A stretch of DNA of 64,000 nucleotides, taken from positions 1-64,000 of the forward strand of contig JAHCSU010000233.1 in the NCBI GenBank assembly GCA_023522315.1, written 5' to 3'. The notes beneath the pieces were generated by a model. The model searched no databases, was not told the origin of the DNA, and saw only the letters and a program-made list of their open reading frames with translations. A program made the position numbers and the translations under genes. Shown piece after piece: positions 18,920-28,915 of this stretch. Source of the stretch: Nostoc sp. CCCryo 231-06. GTDB lineage: Bacteria; Cyanobacteriota; Cyanobacteriia; Cyanobacteriales; Nostocaceae. Position 1 is the first letter of the stretch; the number at the start of each line of letters is the position of its first letter.

Positions 18920-19119
18920 TCTCACAATTACAACCCAAGCAAGTCAAGCCTGCAACTCGATTTCACTAGACTTTAGACACAGACAGCAAAACTAACTCAA
19001 TAATCAAATTTTGTGAAAACATAAATTTGTTCACTCCTAAGTATGGTGATTATTCATATCTTTTCATCTTTAAATGCTGCTGGTATTAACTTGAGGTTAA
19101 ACATACTTTTTAGTACTTG

Positions 19120-19246
19120 TTTAAAAGTCGCCTTCGGTGCTAGGGAGACTTTAAAAACGCCTGTGGAGAACTTGTAAGTCCTAGAGTAATCCAGGCACAG
19201 ATCGTTGAAGCAGGAATCACGCGACTTTGAGTCGTGTGAGGTTCAA
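19120..19246 (+). mobile_element. Right-end remnant of an IS200/IS605-type element
   Basis: The stretch ending GAAGCAGGAATCACGCGACT folds into a nine-base-pair stem (19218-19226 with 19230-19238, loop TTG), typical of the subterminal hairpin of IS200/IS605 elements. One frame just upstream gives RSLKQESRDFE, resembling common TnpB C-termini in cyanobacteria. The rest of the element is gone. The boundary near 19246 coincides with the point where the toxin gene on the other strand loses homology. Confidence 0.5.
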
Positions 19247-19441
19247 GATTTCATACACGCCGCTTGCAATCCCTTTAAAAGGCTTAGCATCGATTGGTGT
19301 TTCTCCTGCTTGCACCAATTGCAGCGCATAACCTACTGATATACGCACATCTTCAGGAAATGAGCGGATATTTTTGAGAGAGTCTCCCATCCAAACCAGA
19401 GGTCGTAAAGGAATTTCTATAATATCCTCGTCATCGTCCAT
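19217..19441 (-). pseudogene. HigB/Gp49-like toxin, 3'-truncated
   Basis: The 74-residue frame has the conserved N-terminal half of the phage Gp49-like/HigB RelE-fold toxins (RPLVWMGDSLKNIRSFP, then VGYALQLVQAGE, DAKPFKG and GVYEI). It then ends in LNLTRLKVA, which is encoded by the IS end hairpin. The missing part normally carries the catalytic YRAVY-type strand and C-terminal helix. No intact antitoxin follows. It is therefore a dead toxin cut by an insertion. Confidence 0.75.
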
Positions 19442-19510
19442 TTTATATGAAATTTACTATAAAATAAGTCAGACAATAGCATAAAATGTCCCGCGCACGA
19501 CCTCCTTTGT

Positions 19511-19543
19511 AAAAAAAAGTGGCTCTGCAATCAGCAGAACCAC
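19511..19543 (-). terminator. Rho-independent terminator of acsF
   Basis: On the minus strand, GTGGTTCTGC pairs with GCAGAGCCAC around the loop TGATT. Eight T residues follow, 27 bases past the acsF stop. Confidence 0.9.
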
Positions 19544-19569
19544 TAAAGCTTTCGCAAACCTGTTTTAAC

Positions 19570-20646
19570 TTAACGAACTGCCCCTTGAGCAGAAACAGTA
19601 TCAATCGGTTTCATCAGGTAAAGCCGCAATAACTGCCAGCCATTAGAGATGTAAAGCGGCAGTTTTTGGAAGATTTGCAGGAATTTGGGAGTGCTGGAGT
19701 TAGCGATCGCACCCAACTTCTCGTTATTGCTTATACAAGTATCCAACCGTTGATAAAACTCTGGATTCTCTACATCCAGCATCAATGGGAATACCCGGCC
19801 TGCGTTTTCGTTAGTCTTCTGAATAACATGGATATCGTATTCTCGCGCATCTAATCCAAGGGTGGCATAAAAGTCCTTGCGTTGGATGTCATTGAGATAC
19901 ATTGTCGCAAAAACTGACAATAGGAAGAACCGACTCCACAGCCGTGCTTTCCAATCATTCAATATTTGCGGCTGTGATTTCATCAGTGCATCGAAGAAAT
20001 CACTGTGACGATTTTCATCTTGACACCAGTTTTCAAAGAACCGGAAGATTGGATAAATCCGGTCTTCGGGATGTGTTTCTAAATGGCGATAAATGGTGAT
20101 ATAGCGCCAATAACCAATTTTCTCAGAAATATAAGTGGCGTAAAAGATGAATTTCGGTTTAAAGAAGGTATAATCGCGGCTCTTAGTTAAAAACCCTAAA
20201 TCTAAGGAGAGGTTAAAGTCTGACATAGCTTTGTTCAAAAAGCCAGCATGACGCGCTTCATCCCGTGACATCAGGTTAAAGCACTCTGCCAACACAGGGC
20301 TTTTGCTTTTCAAGCGACGACCGAGTTCTTTATACAACAAAAAGCCGGAAAACTCTGCCGTACACGAGCGTTCTAGAAACTCAACGAACAATCGGCGAGT
20401 TTCCCCGTCAATATGATCCCAGGATTGTTCAAACTCAGCATCCCGAACAAAGTGATGGCGGTTGTAGTCAGTGCGGAACTCTTCGAGAATGGCTTGTAAC
20501 TCGTCTTCATTGACGGAAATATCCATCCGCGCCATTTCATCAAAATCGGTAGTATAAAACCGAGGTGTTAACAGGGTTTCTTTTGCCGGGACTTTAATCC
20601 CTGGCCGGATTTCTTCAAAGCCTGGTTTTTTGAGGGAATCTACCAT
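19570..20646 (-). CDS. acsF: Mg-protoporphyrin IX monomethyl ester oxidative cyclase (aerobic)
   Basis: Forms the fifth (E) ring of chlorophyll using O2, in a membrane-associated complex. The 358-residue diiron protein shows the ligand motifs [20 protein letters not shown] and [12 protein letters not shown]. The ExxH spacings bind the two irons. Length and the N-terminus ([20 protein letters not shown]) fit the cyanobacterial AcsF/ChlA family. Nostoc-type genomes usually have more than one cyclase; whether this is the main aerobic form or a low-oxygen paralog cannot be told here. It has its own terminator and a long AT-rich upstream region, so it is probably monocistronic. Confidence 0.95.
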   Translation of the reverse strand: MVDSLKKPGFEEIRPGIKVPAKETLLTPRFYTTDFDEMARMDISVNEDELQAILEEFRTDYNRHHFVRDAEFEQSWDHIDGETRRLFVEFLERSCTAEFSGFLLYKELGRRLKSKSPVLAECFNLMSRDEARHAGFLNKAMSDFNLSLDLGFLTKSRDYTFFKPKFIFYATYISEKIGYWRYITIYRHLETHPEDRIYPIFRFFENWCQDENRHSDFFDALMKSQPQILNDWKARLWSRFFLLSVFATMYLNDIQRKDFYATLGLDAREYDIHVIQKTNENAGRVFPLMLDVENPEFYQRLDTCISNNEKLGAIANSSTPKFLQIFQKLPLYISNGWQLLRLYLMKPIDTVSAQGAVR

Positions 20647-21322
20647 GTCTTGATTGCTCTTTCGTCTTTATTATCTTAAGTAGACCAGAAAGCCAAGTGT
20701 AAAGCTCTGGCAAGGCGTAACAGCCCACAATAATCCAATCGTATAAAGTACAGTCTACCAAGGTGCGGGTTAGAAACTAGTAAGCAAAACATTAAGAGTT
20801 GCAACAATGTCCTCTCAAAGAAAAATTCTACCATGTAGTGAAGAAGAATAATAGTTTCTGTATCTGAGGAGGCGCATGTCACCTCTTAAGTATTTTTGCT
20901 TAAATTAATTTAGTATTTATTTTTTAAATTAACTAAATATATTTCCTTAGATTTCTCAGTATTATTTCTTAAGCTTTTCGGTCTTTTTTTTAGGCTTTTT
21001 AGTATTATTTCTTAAATTTCTCAGTATTTTTTTTTAAAAATACAAGGTTTTTCGTTGATCATAATGTATTGCTTTAACGAGTTAGTGCTTACGTAAATCA
21101 AAAAATAAAGTAAAAAAATATATAATTTTTACAGTATTCTTGATGAAGATTGTGTGAATTATAAATGCCAGTATTTACCGGCTTAATTTTTCCGAGTAAC
21201 AAATAACCCAAGTTGCCAGTTACGAAATCAGACTGGTGAACTGGTTTGACTCTCAACCTTTGAAATTGCAAAGGCGATCGGATTCGTTTTGCCAAAATAC
21301 CTAACTTTCAATGGAGTAATAT
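20647..21322. other. AT-rich upstream region of acsF with direct repeats
   Basis: No convincing gene. Between 20900 and 21035 the motif TTAGTATTATTTCTTAA and close variants recur three times, interspersed with T runs. The acsF promoter should lie in the first 150 bases, but no clear -10/-35 pair can be named. Confidence 0.45.
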
Positions 21323-21457
21323 ATGCTTTCTAACGAAAATAATTTCATCAACACAGATAGTATTCTCGTAACTAATCCAAATATCAATTTATTGCAGTTA
21401 ATCTTTCAAATAATTGATTGGGTTAAAAGTAATCAAAATTTTCTCTCCCCCCTCTGA
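21323..21457 (+). CDS. Possible small protein, 44 residues
   Basis: ATG 21323 is preceded by GGAG at a spacing of seven bases. The product (MLSNENNFINTDSILVTNPN, then a hydrophobic helix INLLQLIFQIIDWV) is short and unrecognised. It could be a small membrane-associated peptide or chance. Nothing else supports it. Confidence 0.3.
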   Translation: MLSNENNFINTDSILVTNPNINLLQLIFQIIDWVKSNQNFLSPL

Positions 21458-21471
21458 CAAAGATTTGTATT

Positions 21472-21760
21472 TATAGCGATTCTCCCTTAAGTGAAATACA
21501 GTTGATTATTTGTTAGATCAACAACTCTCCTCTTGCTTGTTTGCAGGAGTAGGCAGACTCCCCCTAAGCTTACTCCTACAGGGATCTTGCTACGCGCAGC
21601 GTGTCGCAGACAAGCCTCTGGTTCGCGTTAGCGTCTCCGTTCGCGCAGCGTCCTGTAGAGAAGGGAAGGTGAAAAGAAGGCTTTACGCCCGGTATAGCGC
21701 GGCGTAAAGCCTCCTTTGTCATTAGTTGTTTGTCAAAAACCAATGACTAATCACCACTCA
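21472..21760. repeat. Half MITE end, dispersed repeats and long hairpin
   Basis: At 21472 TATAGCGATTCTCCCTTAAG resembles one terminus of the element at 45862. From about 21540 to 21660 there is a mosaic of GCTACGCGCAGC-like dispersed repeats. A perfect 12-bp inverted repeat AGGCTTTACGCC/GGCGTAAAGCCT occupies 21678-21712 with an 11-base loop. It lacks a clean T run, so terminator function for the minus-strand gene beyond is uncertain. Confidence 0.55.
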
Positions 21761-22420
21761 CTAATTTATACCTAGCCACTTTTGACCATCTAGGCGCTGA
21801 ACTAAGCCAAATACCAACAAATCAAGGGTAATTTTGCGCTCATCGATTAAGAATGACTCAAGAGTGCTAGGTTTTTTGCCTTCATTACAGGAAAATCCCT
21901 TTTTCCCTTGAATATCTTCTTCGGGGAAATACAGGTTAAACTGACGCAAACCAGTTTCTTTCCAACTGCCGATAATTTGCCAGCATTCTTCAGCAGATTC
22001 AAAACCAGTGATTGGTACTTTCTGCTTGGCAAAAGACACCTGTAAATCTTGCACACCTTCTTGAGCGATCGCTTTTTGTAAAGCTGGCAAGTAGTCTTGC
22101 TCGATAAACTCTACAAATGGCTTATCTTCAACAGATGGGGCTTTTTCCTTTTTGGCGGCTTTAGCTGCGGCTGCGGGTTTTTCTTCTGCGGCTTTAGCTG
22201 CGGGTTTTTCTCGCTTGGGGGGTGTAGCGGTTGGTTTAGCAGCATTTGGGTTATCTTCTGGATTTGCGGCTTTCGGATCTGGCGCGTTAGCAGTAGGAAG
22301 GTCTGTGGCTTCGGGTGAGTCTGTACTAGGAGCGTGTTCTTCAGCCACACTGGGAGCTTGCTTGTCAACAGTGCTGGGAGCTACTTCTCCCGCTTGATTG
22401 TGATTGGTTGGGTCTGCCAT
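21761..22420 (-). CDS. DUF2996 family protein with Ala/Pro/Lys-rich linker
   Basis: The 219-residue protein has two parts. The first 100 residues are a disordered Ala/Pro/Lys/Glu-rich region (TATPPKREKPAAKAAEEKPA). The last 115 are the conserved DUF2996 domain (FVEFIEQDYLPALQKAIA, ECWQIIGSW, FNLYFPEEDIQGKKGFSC, STLESFLIDERK). The family is restricted to cyanobacteria and plastids as far as I know and has no settled function. ATG 22420 is the natural start. No operon partners are close. Confidence 0.85.
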   Translation of the reverse strand: MADPTNHNQAGEVAPSTVDKQAPSVAEEHAPSTDSPEATDLPTANAPDPKAANPEDNPNAAKPTATPPKREKPAAKAAEEKPAAAAKAAKKEKAPSVEDKPFVEFIEQDYLPALQKAIAQEGVQDLQVSFAKQKVPITGFESAEECWQIIGSWKETGLRQFNLYFPEEDIQGKKGFSCNEGKKPSTLESFLIDERKITLDLLVFGLVQRLDGQKWLGIN

Positions 22421-23601
22421 TGCTCAGGTCAATCCTTTAATCTAGCTTTTGGAGCGATCGCTCACCTTGATGTATCGGGTATTTTTATTTTGACATACTA
22501 ATGCAGCAGGGCAAAAATAACTGTGCAGTTAGAAATTTGCTAAAACCAATATGTATAAAGATGCACATAATCAGATACCTCTGTAGTCCCGCCTATACTT
22601 TGGTAGACGATGTAGCCAGGGGGTAAATATATGCAGCCTTACAAAGAATTGGTATAAAGCTAAAGGAACAATTTAATTGCATTTAGGTTGCGATGTCTGA
22701 CAAAAAGCCCAAAGCAAGGGAAACGTCTCCGGCTTTGCACTGTGCGTTTCCGCCCTAGCAAAAGTCTGATTTAGTCCTCCATAAAAGGCATTAAAGTTTT
22801 TGCAGAATCAGGTTAAAGGGCAAACGAAAAGAGATGATATTTTCTTTTTACCTTTGTCCTTTAAGCTTTTTTTATTCTTTTTGTTAAAGGTACTTTCAAG
22901 TGAACAGGACTAAGACTTAGGCACTGTACAAATTAGTCATGGTATGCATCTACCAAAATAGGTTTTTTCAGGCTTTTTATTGATCATTCTTTGATGGTAA
23001 ATACACCCGCACTGTAGGGGTAATTAATAAACTATCCCTAAGACAGATGTGTTTTTAAAACATCTATCTTTGGTATTTACTGCCAATGCGTAAGTCTTAA
23101 GACTAATAGCGATCGCCTGCGAAGATTCAATCGTTTAATAGCTATTAAAACAGTTGAGTGATGCAAGCATCAGTAAGTAAAAATAATCAGTAAATACTAA
23201 ACTTTAACCGAGATATTATGAAATCTTAACATTACTCAAATATAGTGTTAACAAGATGATTCCAAATACAGTTTTTAACCTTAAACTTTGACTTTTAATC
23301 GGCAAATCAAACACCCTTTTCTGTTTGTTCATTGAGCAAATAGTAACTACAACACTATTGAGTTAAGTTGTCTGAGCGTGTTTCTAGTCAAAGGTTTAGT
23401 AGTGTTTCAATTTTGCAAGCTTATAGGCTATATAAGCAAAGTTAAACTAATGCAGACTAGTTTTAACTTTTAGCCTGCAAAGGTTAGCTTTGTTTATGTC
23501 GTTAAAGACTTCTAGCCAGATAGCAATTTGCACATTTGGAATGCTGCGTATTTGGAATGTTCCCACAAAGTTTAACAGTTTGAATCAAGGAGAAAATTCT
23601 C
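22421..23601. other. Long intergenic region (1.18 kb)
   Basis: No open frame of note. It contains a HIP1 copy at about 22454, a repeat-like inverted pair GGAAACG/CGTTTCC near 22719-22755, the terminator-like hairpin at 22813-22872, an imperfect palindrome around 23042-23072 (AGATGTGTTTTTAAAACATCT) and a HIP1 at about 23109. The last 60 bases include the ribosome binding site AAGGAG of the next gene. Confidence 0.5.
22813..22872 (+). terminator. Orphan terminator-like hairpin
   Basis: Arms TTAAAGGGCAAA and TTTGTCCTTTAA pair with one or two mismatches, and the 3' arm is followed by GCTTTTTTTA. No + strand gene precedes it, so it may end a small RNA or an antisense leader transcript. Confidence 0.4.
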
Positions 23602-24558
23602 ATGGCACTCTACGGCTATACCATTGGAGAAGATAGTAACCCTAACACTAGTGGAAATCAACTTCCCGTTTACCGCTTTTTGATCCCTTCTGCACCTACA
23701 GGTTCTATTACTCCCACATTAGTAGGTACAGTCAATCTTACAAGTACTGCTACCCCACGCATAGACCTAGAAGGTTTGGCAACTAACCCCACCACCGGAA
23801 GGGTAAGTGCAGTTAACGAAGCACGGGTCAGTGGTACTACAACAGCAATTGATCCATCTGTTATTGTCGTTAATAATGTAGATGTGCCTTTTGCTCCAGC
23901 CACGACCTCACCAACCCGTACACCATCTGACCTACGTCGTTTTGGATTTGAGTCAGGTGCCGACTTTAATCGTAGTGCTCTATACAACATTTCAGGGAAT
24001 CCGAGTACCGAAAATGGGGTGCCAGTAGGAAGCTCTCTTTATAGAATTACCACAGCTACCCCTGGAGCTATTAGCCTTGTAGCCGCAGCACCTACTGCTG
24101 CACAAAGACAAGGAACTCAACCTACCAACTCTCAATTTGCCGATGGATTAGCTATCGACAATCTCAATCCTGGTAATACTCGCGCTCTTGCTAGCGATTT
24201 CAGCACTCGTGATGGAGATGGAGCGCAACTTTACAAAGTCGATTTGCTCACTGGTCAGCTATCTGCGCCGATTGCTTTGAGAACTCCTTCAGGGCAAGCT
24301 CTGAATGTAAACGGAGATTCTGGGTTGTCATTTACTAACTTCGGTTCTCAAAGATTGATCGGTTGGCTGGAAACTGGCGCTGTCTATGAGATCACAGGCT
24401 ATCAAGATGAACTTGCTGCATCAGGTCTAGGTTTAGGTAGTGCTGGTGGTGCTAATGGTGCTGGCTTTGCAACCGCCACCTTGCTTGGTAACGTTAATTT
24501 ACCAAATGCTGTGAGTGGAGCCATTGATTATGAAGGCTTTACGATTGTTAATGAATAA
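23602..24558 (+). CDS. Hypothetical beta-rich protein (DUF4394-like)
   Basis: The 318-residue product has a strong ribosome binding site (AAGGAG eight bases before ATG). It is rich in Thr, Ser, Gly, Asn and short strands (GSITPTLVGTVNLTSTATPR, LYKVDLLTGQL), as in beta-propeller or extracellular calcium-binding proteins. Motifs such as DLEGLATNPTTG, FADGLAIDNLNPGNT and AIDYEGFTIVNE recall DUF4394 or esterase-like phytase domains; this is a weak resemblance. No N-terminal signal peptide is visible, so any export would need a C-terminal or non-classical route. A perfect hairpin follows the gene. Confidence 0.65.
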   Translation: MALYGYTIGEDSNPNTSGNQLPVYRFLIPSAPTGSITPTLVGTVNLTSTATPRIDLEGLATNPTTGRVSAVNEARVSGTTTAIDPSVIVVNNVDVPFAPATTSPTRTPSDLRRFGFESGADFNRSALYNISGNPSTENGVPVGSSLYRITTATPGAISLVAAAPTAAQRQGTQPTNSQFADGLAIDNLNPGNTRALASDFSTRDGDGAQLYKVDLLTGQLSAPIALRTPSGQALNVNGDSGLSFTNFGSQRLIGWLETGAVYEITGYQDELAASGLGLGSAGGANGAGFATATLLGNVNLPNAVSGAIDYEGFTIVNE

Positions 24559-24579
24559 CAGTCGTTAGGATACTCTTTC

Positions 24580-24616
24580 TTCAACTCTTGTAAAAACTAC
24601 TTTTACAAGAGTTGAA
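24580..24616 (+). repeat. Perfect 16-bp inverted repeat downstream of 23602 gene
   Basis: Arms at 24580-24595 and 24601-24616 (starting TTCAACTCTTG) are perfectly complementary around loop ACTAC. No T tract follows on either strand, so it is more likely an mRNA-end stabilising hairpin than a classical terminator. Confidence 0.7.
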
Positions 24617-24823
24617 GAACGGAGCTAAAGATAAAAAAAGTTTTATTTGCCAAACTACTTGTACTTTTTGTAGGACTAACTGGATTTTTAAATTTATTCA
24701 ATTTATTCAATTACTTATAAAAGCTTGATGCTTATGTATGAGTGCAGGGAGTTATATCATGTCCGTTTGATTCCGTGAAAAATCTCATAGCACGTCTGTT
24801 TGTGTGTTAAATAATATTAAAAA

Positions 24824-25808
24824 TTAAAGTGGCGTAATCCAATAAGTAATACCCTGGACAACTTGTTTATTAAAACCAAACAGGGGTAAATTCTCTTCAG
24901 TTAAACCTACATAAGTCCAATGTGGAACATCGTTTTGTACAGTTTGGAACCAACCATTTTGATTAAGAGCTTTTCTTTGTTCTTTACTACTTACGCGTAA
25001 ATCAATTGCTAATCCCCAGAGATGTTGTGAAGTTCCAGGAGGTGCAACCACACCGAGAATTTTTGTTTCTTTGCCCTGTTGAACTTTTGCCAAAATTTGA
25101 TTGTTAGCATACAGCGCTTCCCGCTATTATGCAATACAGGTTTTCTCCTTGCCCCTCTCCTAGCATAGCTTTCAGCTTTGAGGATGGATGTGGATGTACC
25201 TCATAGCTGCCGGAAGTGCTGTATTTGCGCCAAAATATTAAATTCGTATTGAAAGTGCGAGTACAATCACCAGAACCATAACCAGATTTTAGTGGTATAT
25301 GTTGTTGGATTCGTGCTTTATTTAAAGCATCAGCCGCCGATTTTTGTAAATAACAATTCTTAGTGCCATCAACATGACTCATTGTTAAACTACCTTGAAA
25401 TTCTTGGGTTTCTTGTTCATTAGCAAAAATATTTTTTTGCGGTAGTTTAATTCTGATATCTTGATTTACAAAGACTGCGCCATAGTTTCGCAGCAAAATA
25501 TATTCATAAGTACCAGGCTGAGGAACTGTGGGTAACTTCCTAGCGATCGCAGATAAAAAACGCTGTTGAGCATTTAATTCTAGGTTGGGAATAAATGGTT
25601 CTGATGTTGTCTTTTTAGAAGTATTTGTACAAGTTAACGAATCAGTACTCAAGCATCCGTTTAATGGTTGGGCGATTATAGCAACTTTGTGGTGGGTAAT
25701 CTCATTACTAGCTACTAATACAAAAATCATCAAAATAACTATACTGATGAAAGTTGCCTTTCTGATAAATCTAGTAATATTCCTTTGCTTTTTGAGAGTA
25801 AGTTTCAT
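24824..25808 (-). pseudogene. M15-like (VanY-type) D-Ala-D-Ala carboxypeptidase, interrupted
   Basis: The N-terminal part (25808-25104) has a membrane anchor (about 15-33, TFISIVILMIFVLVAS). It continues through IPLKSGYGSGDCTRTFN and ends shortly after SGSYE. The C-terminal part, in another frame, begins REALYANNQILAKV and holds the peptidase core, PPGTSQHLWGLAIDL and PHWTYVG with the metal-ligand His/Asp pattern. Between them, about 25124-25199, lie some 76 bases that encode nothing family-like (HPHPSSKLKAMLGEGQGENL) and shift the frame. A small insertion therefore broke an otherwise complete gene of about 300 residues. Confidence 0.75.
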
Positions 25809-25899
25809 TTGTAAATAGTTACTGAATTGATTCCAGAATAAAGTTAATAAAATCCTGAGAGATATTTATTATTAATAAGTTAAAAACACAAGTTATTTA

Positions 25900-26655
25900 T
25901 TGGCATTAAGCTATAGTTTCATGCCAAAAGTGTTGAATGTTAAGAAAAACCCGATAAAAACAGCCCAAAATATGTTAAATTTTGGGCTGAAGATTAAAGT
26001 ATATCTATTTGATAGTGATTATAAATTCATTTCCCAAGCTTTTCAAAGATATCTTGAGAGGACTGCCAAAAAACGATTATCCAGTATTGAACAGTCGTCT
26101 GTTCTTTGAGTGCTGGCTGCTTCTTTTGTTATGGATAACAGCTTAACAAGTATGCGAGATTTATTTAACAGATTAAACAACACAGGATTCGAGGTAGATA
26201 TTTCTACTTTCTCAAAAGCAAATTTACATCGGAGCCAAAAACCCTTTCAAGAAATTTACCAAAAATTAAATGAATTAGTACAGAAGAAAGTTTAAAAAAA
26301 GTTACACGATAAATATGCAATTTGTCCAATTGATTCAACAATTATTACTCTCACCAGTAAATTGTTATGGGTGCTAGGTCATCATCAGGTAAAACTTTTT
26401 AGTTCTCTAAATTTAGCTACTGGAAGTCCATCAGATAACTTCATAAATTTTGGACATGACCATGATTATAAATTTGGTTCTAAAATGATGTCTAATCTAC
26501 CGATAAATGCTGTTGGGGTAATGGATAGAGGTTTTGCTGGATTAAAATTTATCCAAGAATTAGTACAAGAAAATAAATATTTTGTTTTGCGGATAAAAAA
26601 CAAAAGATTATATTTTTACTTAATCCTCAAGTTTAAAAATGGAAACTTGTCTTGA
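25900..26655 (+). pseudogene. IS4-like transposase fossil with two in-frame stops
   Basis: One frame runs through from about 25921 (MPKVLNVKKNPIKTAQNML) but is cut by TGA at 26107-26109 and TAA at 26293-26295. Across the stops the sequence stays transposase-like: FVMDNSLTSMRDLFNRLN, CPIDSTIITLTSKLLW (first catalytic Asp), GHHQVKLFSSLNL, GVMDRGFAGLKF (second Asp) and KYFVLRIKN. The C-terminal third with the YREK-type Glu is missing. The remnant ends directly against the mnmG start region, so the insertion may have replaced the native mnmG promoter. Confidence 0.8.
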
Positions 26656-26762
26656 ATTTAGTACTAGTAAATTTGATAACTTTTTTATCAGAAAGTTACA
26701 TCCATGAAACCACTGGAACAGTTAAAATTGAAAAGAACTCTCAGCTTGCTGATCCTGTAAGT

Positions 26763-28685
26763 ATGACCATGCACAATTCCGTTGAATTCCAAGACGCTTT
26801 TGATGTCATAGTCGTCGGTGCAGGTCACTCCGGTTGCGAAGCAGCTCTCGCCTCTGCACGCCTCGGTTGTCGTACCCTGCTATTGACGCTCAACTTGGAT
26901 AAAATCGCTTGGCAACCTTGTAACCCAGCAGTGGGTGGCCCAGCCAAATCTCAGTTGACTCATGAGGTAGATGCACTCGGCGGGGAAATTGGTAAAGTAG
27001 CAGACCGCACCTACTTGCAAAAACGTATCCTCAACTCTTCACGGGGGCCTGCTGTTTGGGCATTACGCGCTCAGACAGACAAGCGCGAATATGCAGCAGT
27101 GATGAAGAATATTGTCGAGAACCAAGAAAACTTGACAATCCGCGAAAGTATGACAACAGATTTGGTGCTGGGCGCTAACGGTGAAGTTATCGGCGTTGAA
27201 ACTTATTTTGGTGTCGGGTTCCAGTGTAAAGCAGTCATCTTGACAACTGGCACTTTCCTGGGCGGTAAAATTTGGGTTGGTAACAAATCAATGCCAGCCG
27301 GACGTGCAGGAGAATTTGCGGCTGAAGGATTGACACAAACCCTAAATCGCCTGGGATTTGAAACCGGAAGACTCAAAACTGGAACTCCAGCCCGGGTAGA
27401 CAAGCGATCGGTGGATTATAGTAAAATGCTAATCCAGCCAGGGGATGAAGATGTGCGCTGGTTTAGCTTTGACCCGGATGTGTGGATAGAACGCGAACAG
27501 ATGCCTTGCTACATCACCCGCACAACCGCCGAAACCCATCGCCTAATTCAGGATAATTTGCACCTGTCGCCAGTTTATGGCGGTTGGGTGGAAGCAAAAG
27601 GGCCGCGTTATTGTCCCAGTATTGAAGATAAAATTGTCCGCTTTGCCGATAAGGAAAGCCATCAAATCTTTATTGAACCAGAAGGAAGGGATATACCCGA
27701 ACTTTATATCCAAGGATTTTCTACAGGCTTACCAGAGAATTTGCAACTGCAAATGTTGCGGACTCTTCCCGGTTTGGAAAAATGTGTGATGCTGCGTCCG
27801 GCGTATGCTGTGGAATATGACTATTTACCTGCAACTCAGTGTTACCCCACACTGATGACTAAGAAGATTGCGGGGCTGTTTTGTGCTGGGCAGATTAATG
27901 GCACCACAGGTTATGAAGAAGCTGCTGCTCAAGGACTGGTGGCGGGAATTAACGCAGCTCGATTTGTTCGCTCTCAAGAAATGATTGTCTTTGCCCGTGA
28001 GCAAAGTTATATTGGGACGCTAGTTGATGACTTGTGTACAAAAGACCTGCGGGAACCTTACCGGATGCTTACCAGTAGGTCTGAGTACCGATTGATATTG
28101 CGTTCTGACAATGCCGATCAACGCTTGACAGCCTTGGGACGGGAAATTGGTCTAATTGACGATCGCCGTTGGGATCTATTTACCCAAAAGCAAGCAAATA
28201 TTACCACAGAAAAGCAAAGATTGCAAGCCACACGAGTCAAAGAACATGATGAAATAGGAATAGCGATCGCATCTAATACCCAGCAATTAATTAAAGGTTC
28301 AATTACCCTCAACGACTTGCTGCGCCGTCCCGGATTCCATTACGTTGACCTCGACAGGTTCGGACTAGGAAACCCCAACCTCAACCGCGCCGAGAAAGAA
28401 GGCGCAGAAATTGACATCAAGTATTCTGGCTATCTCGCTAGGCAACAAAATCAGATTGACCAAATTGCCCGCCAAGCGCACCGCCAGTTACCTGCGGATT
28501 TGGATTACACAAAAATTGATACTCTTTCCAAAGAAGCACGGGAAAAGCTGACTCACGTAAAACCACTCACTCTTGGTCAAGCTGCACGTATTGGTGGTGT
28601 AAACCCAGCAGATGTTAACGCTTTATTATTATATTTAGAATTGCGTAGAAACAAGAGCCAGTCAGGGTTTCCAGCTTTAGCTTAA
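26763..28685 (+). CDS. mnmG: tRNA uridine-5-carboxymethylaminomethyl modification enzyme MnmG (GidA)
   Basis: With MnmE and FAD it installs the carboxymethylaminomethyl group on wobble U34. The 640-residue protein has the FAD-binding [14 protein letters not shown] at about residues 15-28, [25 protein letters not shown] and [21 protein letters not shown]. It also has the C-terminal helical MnmE-binding region. An open frame extends upstream to 26652, but that sequence belongs to the transposase remnant. ATG at 26763 or 26769 (MHNSVEFQD) fits the family. No clear Shine-Dalgarno precedes either. Confidence 0.95.
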   Translation: MTMHNSVEFQDAFDVIVVGAGHSGCEAALASARLGCRTLLLTLNLDKIAWQPCNPAVGGPAKSQLTHEVDALGGEIGKVADRTYLQKRILNSSRGPAVWALRAQTDKREYAAVMKNIVENQENLTIRESMTTDLVLGANGEVIGVETYFGVGFQCKAVILTTGTFLGGKIWVGNKSMPAGRAGEFAAEGLTQTLNRLGFETGRLKTGTPARVDKRSVDYSKMLIQPGDEDVRWFSFDPDVWIEREQMPCYITRTTAETHRLIQDNLHLSPVYGGWVEAKGPRYCPSIEDKIVRFADKESHQIFIEPEGRDIPELYIQGFSTGLPENLQLQMLRTLPGLEKCVMLRPAYAVEYDYLPATQCYPTLMTKKIAGLFCAGQINGTTGYEEAAAQGLVAGINAARFVRSQEMIVFAREQSYIGTLVDDLCTKDLREPYRMLTSRSEYRLILRSDNADQRLTALGREIGLIDDRRWDLFTQKQANITTEKQRLQATRVKEHDEIGIAIASNTQQLIKGSITLNDLLRRPGFHYVDLDRFGLGNPNLNRAEKEGAEIDIKYSGYLARQQNQIDQIARQAHRQLPADLDYTKIDTLSKEAREKLTHVKPLTLGQAARIGGVNPADVNALLLYLELRRNKSQSGFPALA

Positions 28686-28732
28686 CACAAACTTGATAAA
28701 GACTGAGTATAGTAGTAGGGAGGGAGATTGGT

Positions 28733-28855
28733 ATGATAGATGACATAAATATTAGTAGTGGCATCATCAACAATCCCCAGATTAAAGTTGACTTTAATAC
28801 CAACGCTCAACCAACTCGTCTCAATCAGACGGCAGATTGGATATTTTATCTGTAA
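28733..28855 (+). CDS. Possible small protein, 40 residues
   Basis: ATG 28733 is preceded by a strong ribosome binding site (AGGGAGGGAG, about seven bases before). The product, starting MIDDINISSGIINNPQIKV and ending ADWIFYL, is unrecognised. It lies 47 bases after mnmG on the same strand. It could be a genuine short gene or a leader peptide for the downstream 447-residue gene. Confidence 0.4.
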   Translation: MIDDINISSGIINNPQIKVDFNTNAQPTRLNQTADWIFYL

Positions 28856-28915
28856 TCCTAATTCCCAGGCAGTAGGCGCGGCGTTTCCTCGTCCTAGCAA
28901 CAACCCAGAAAGTCT

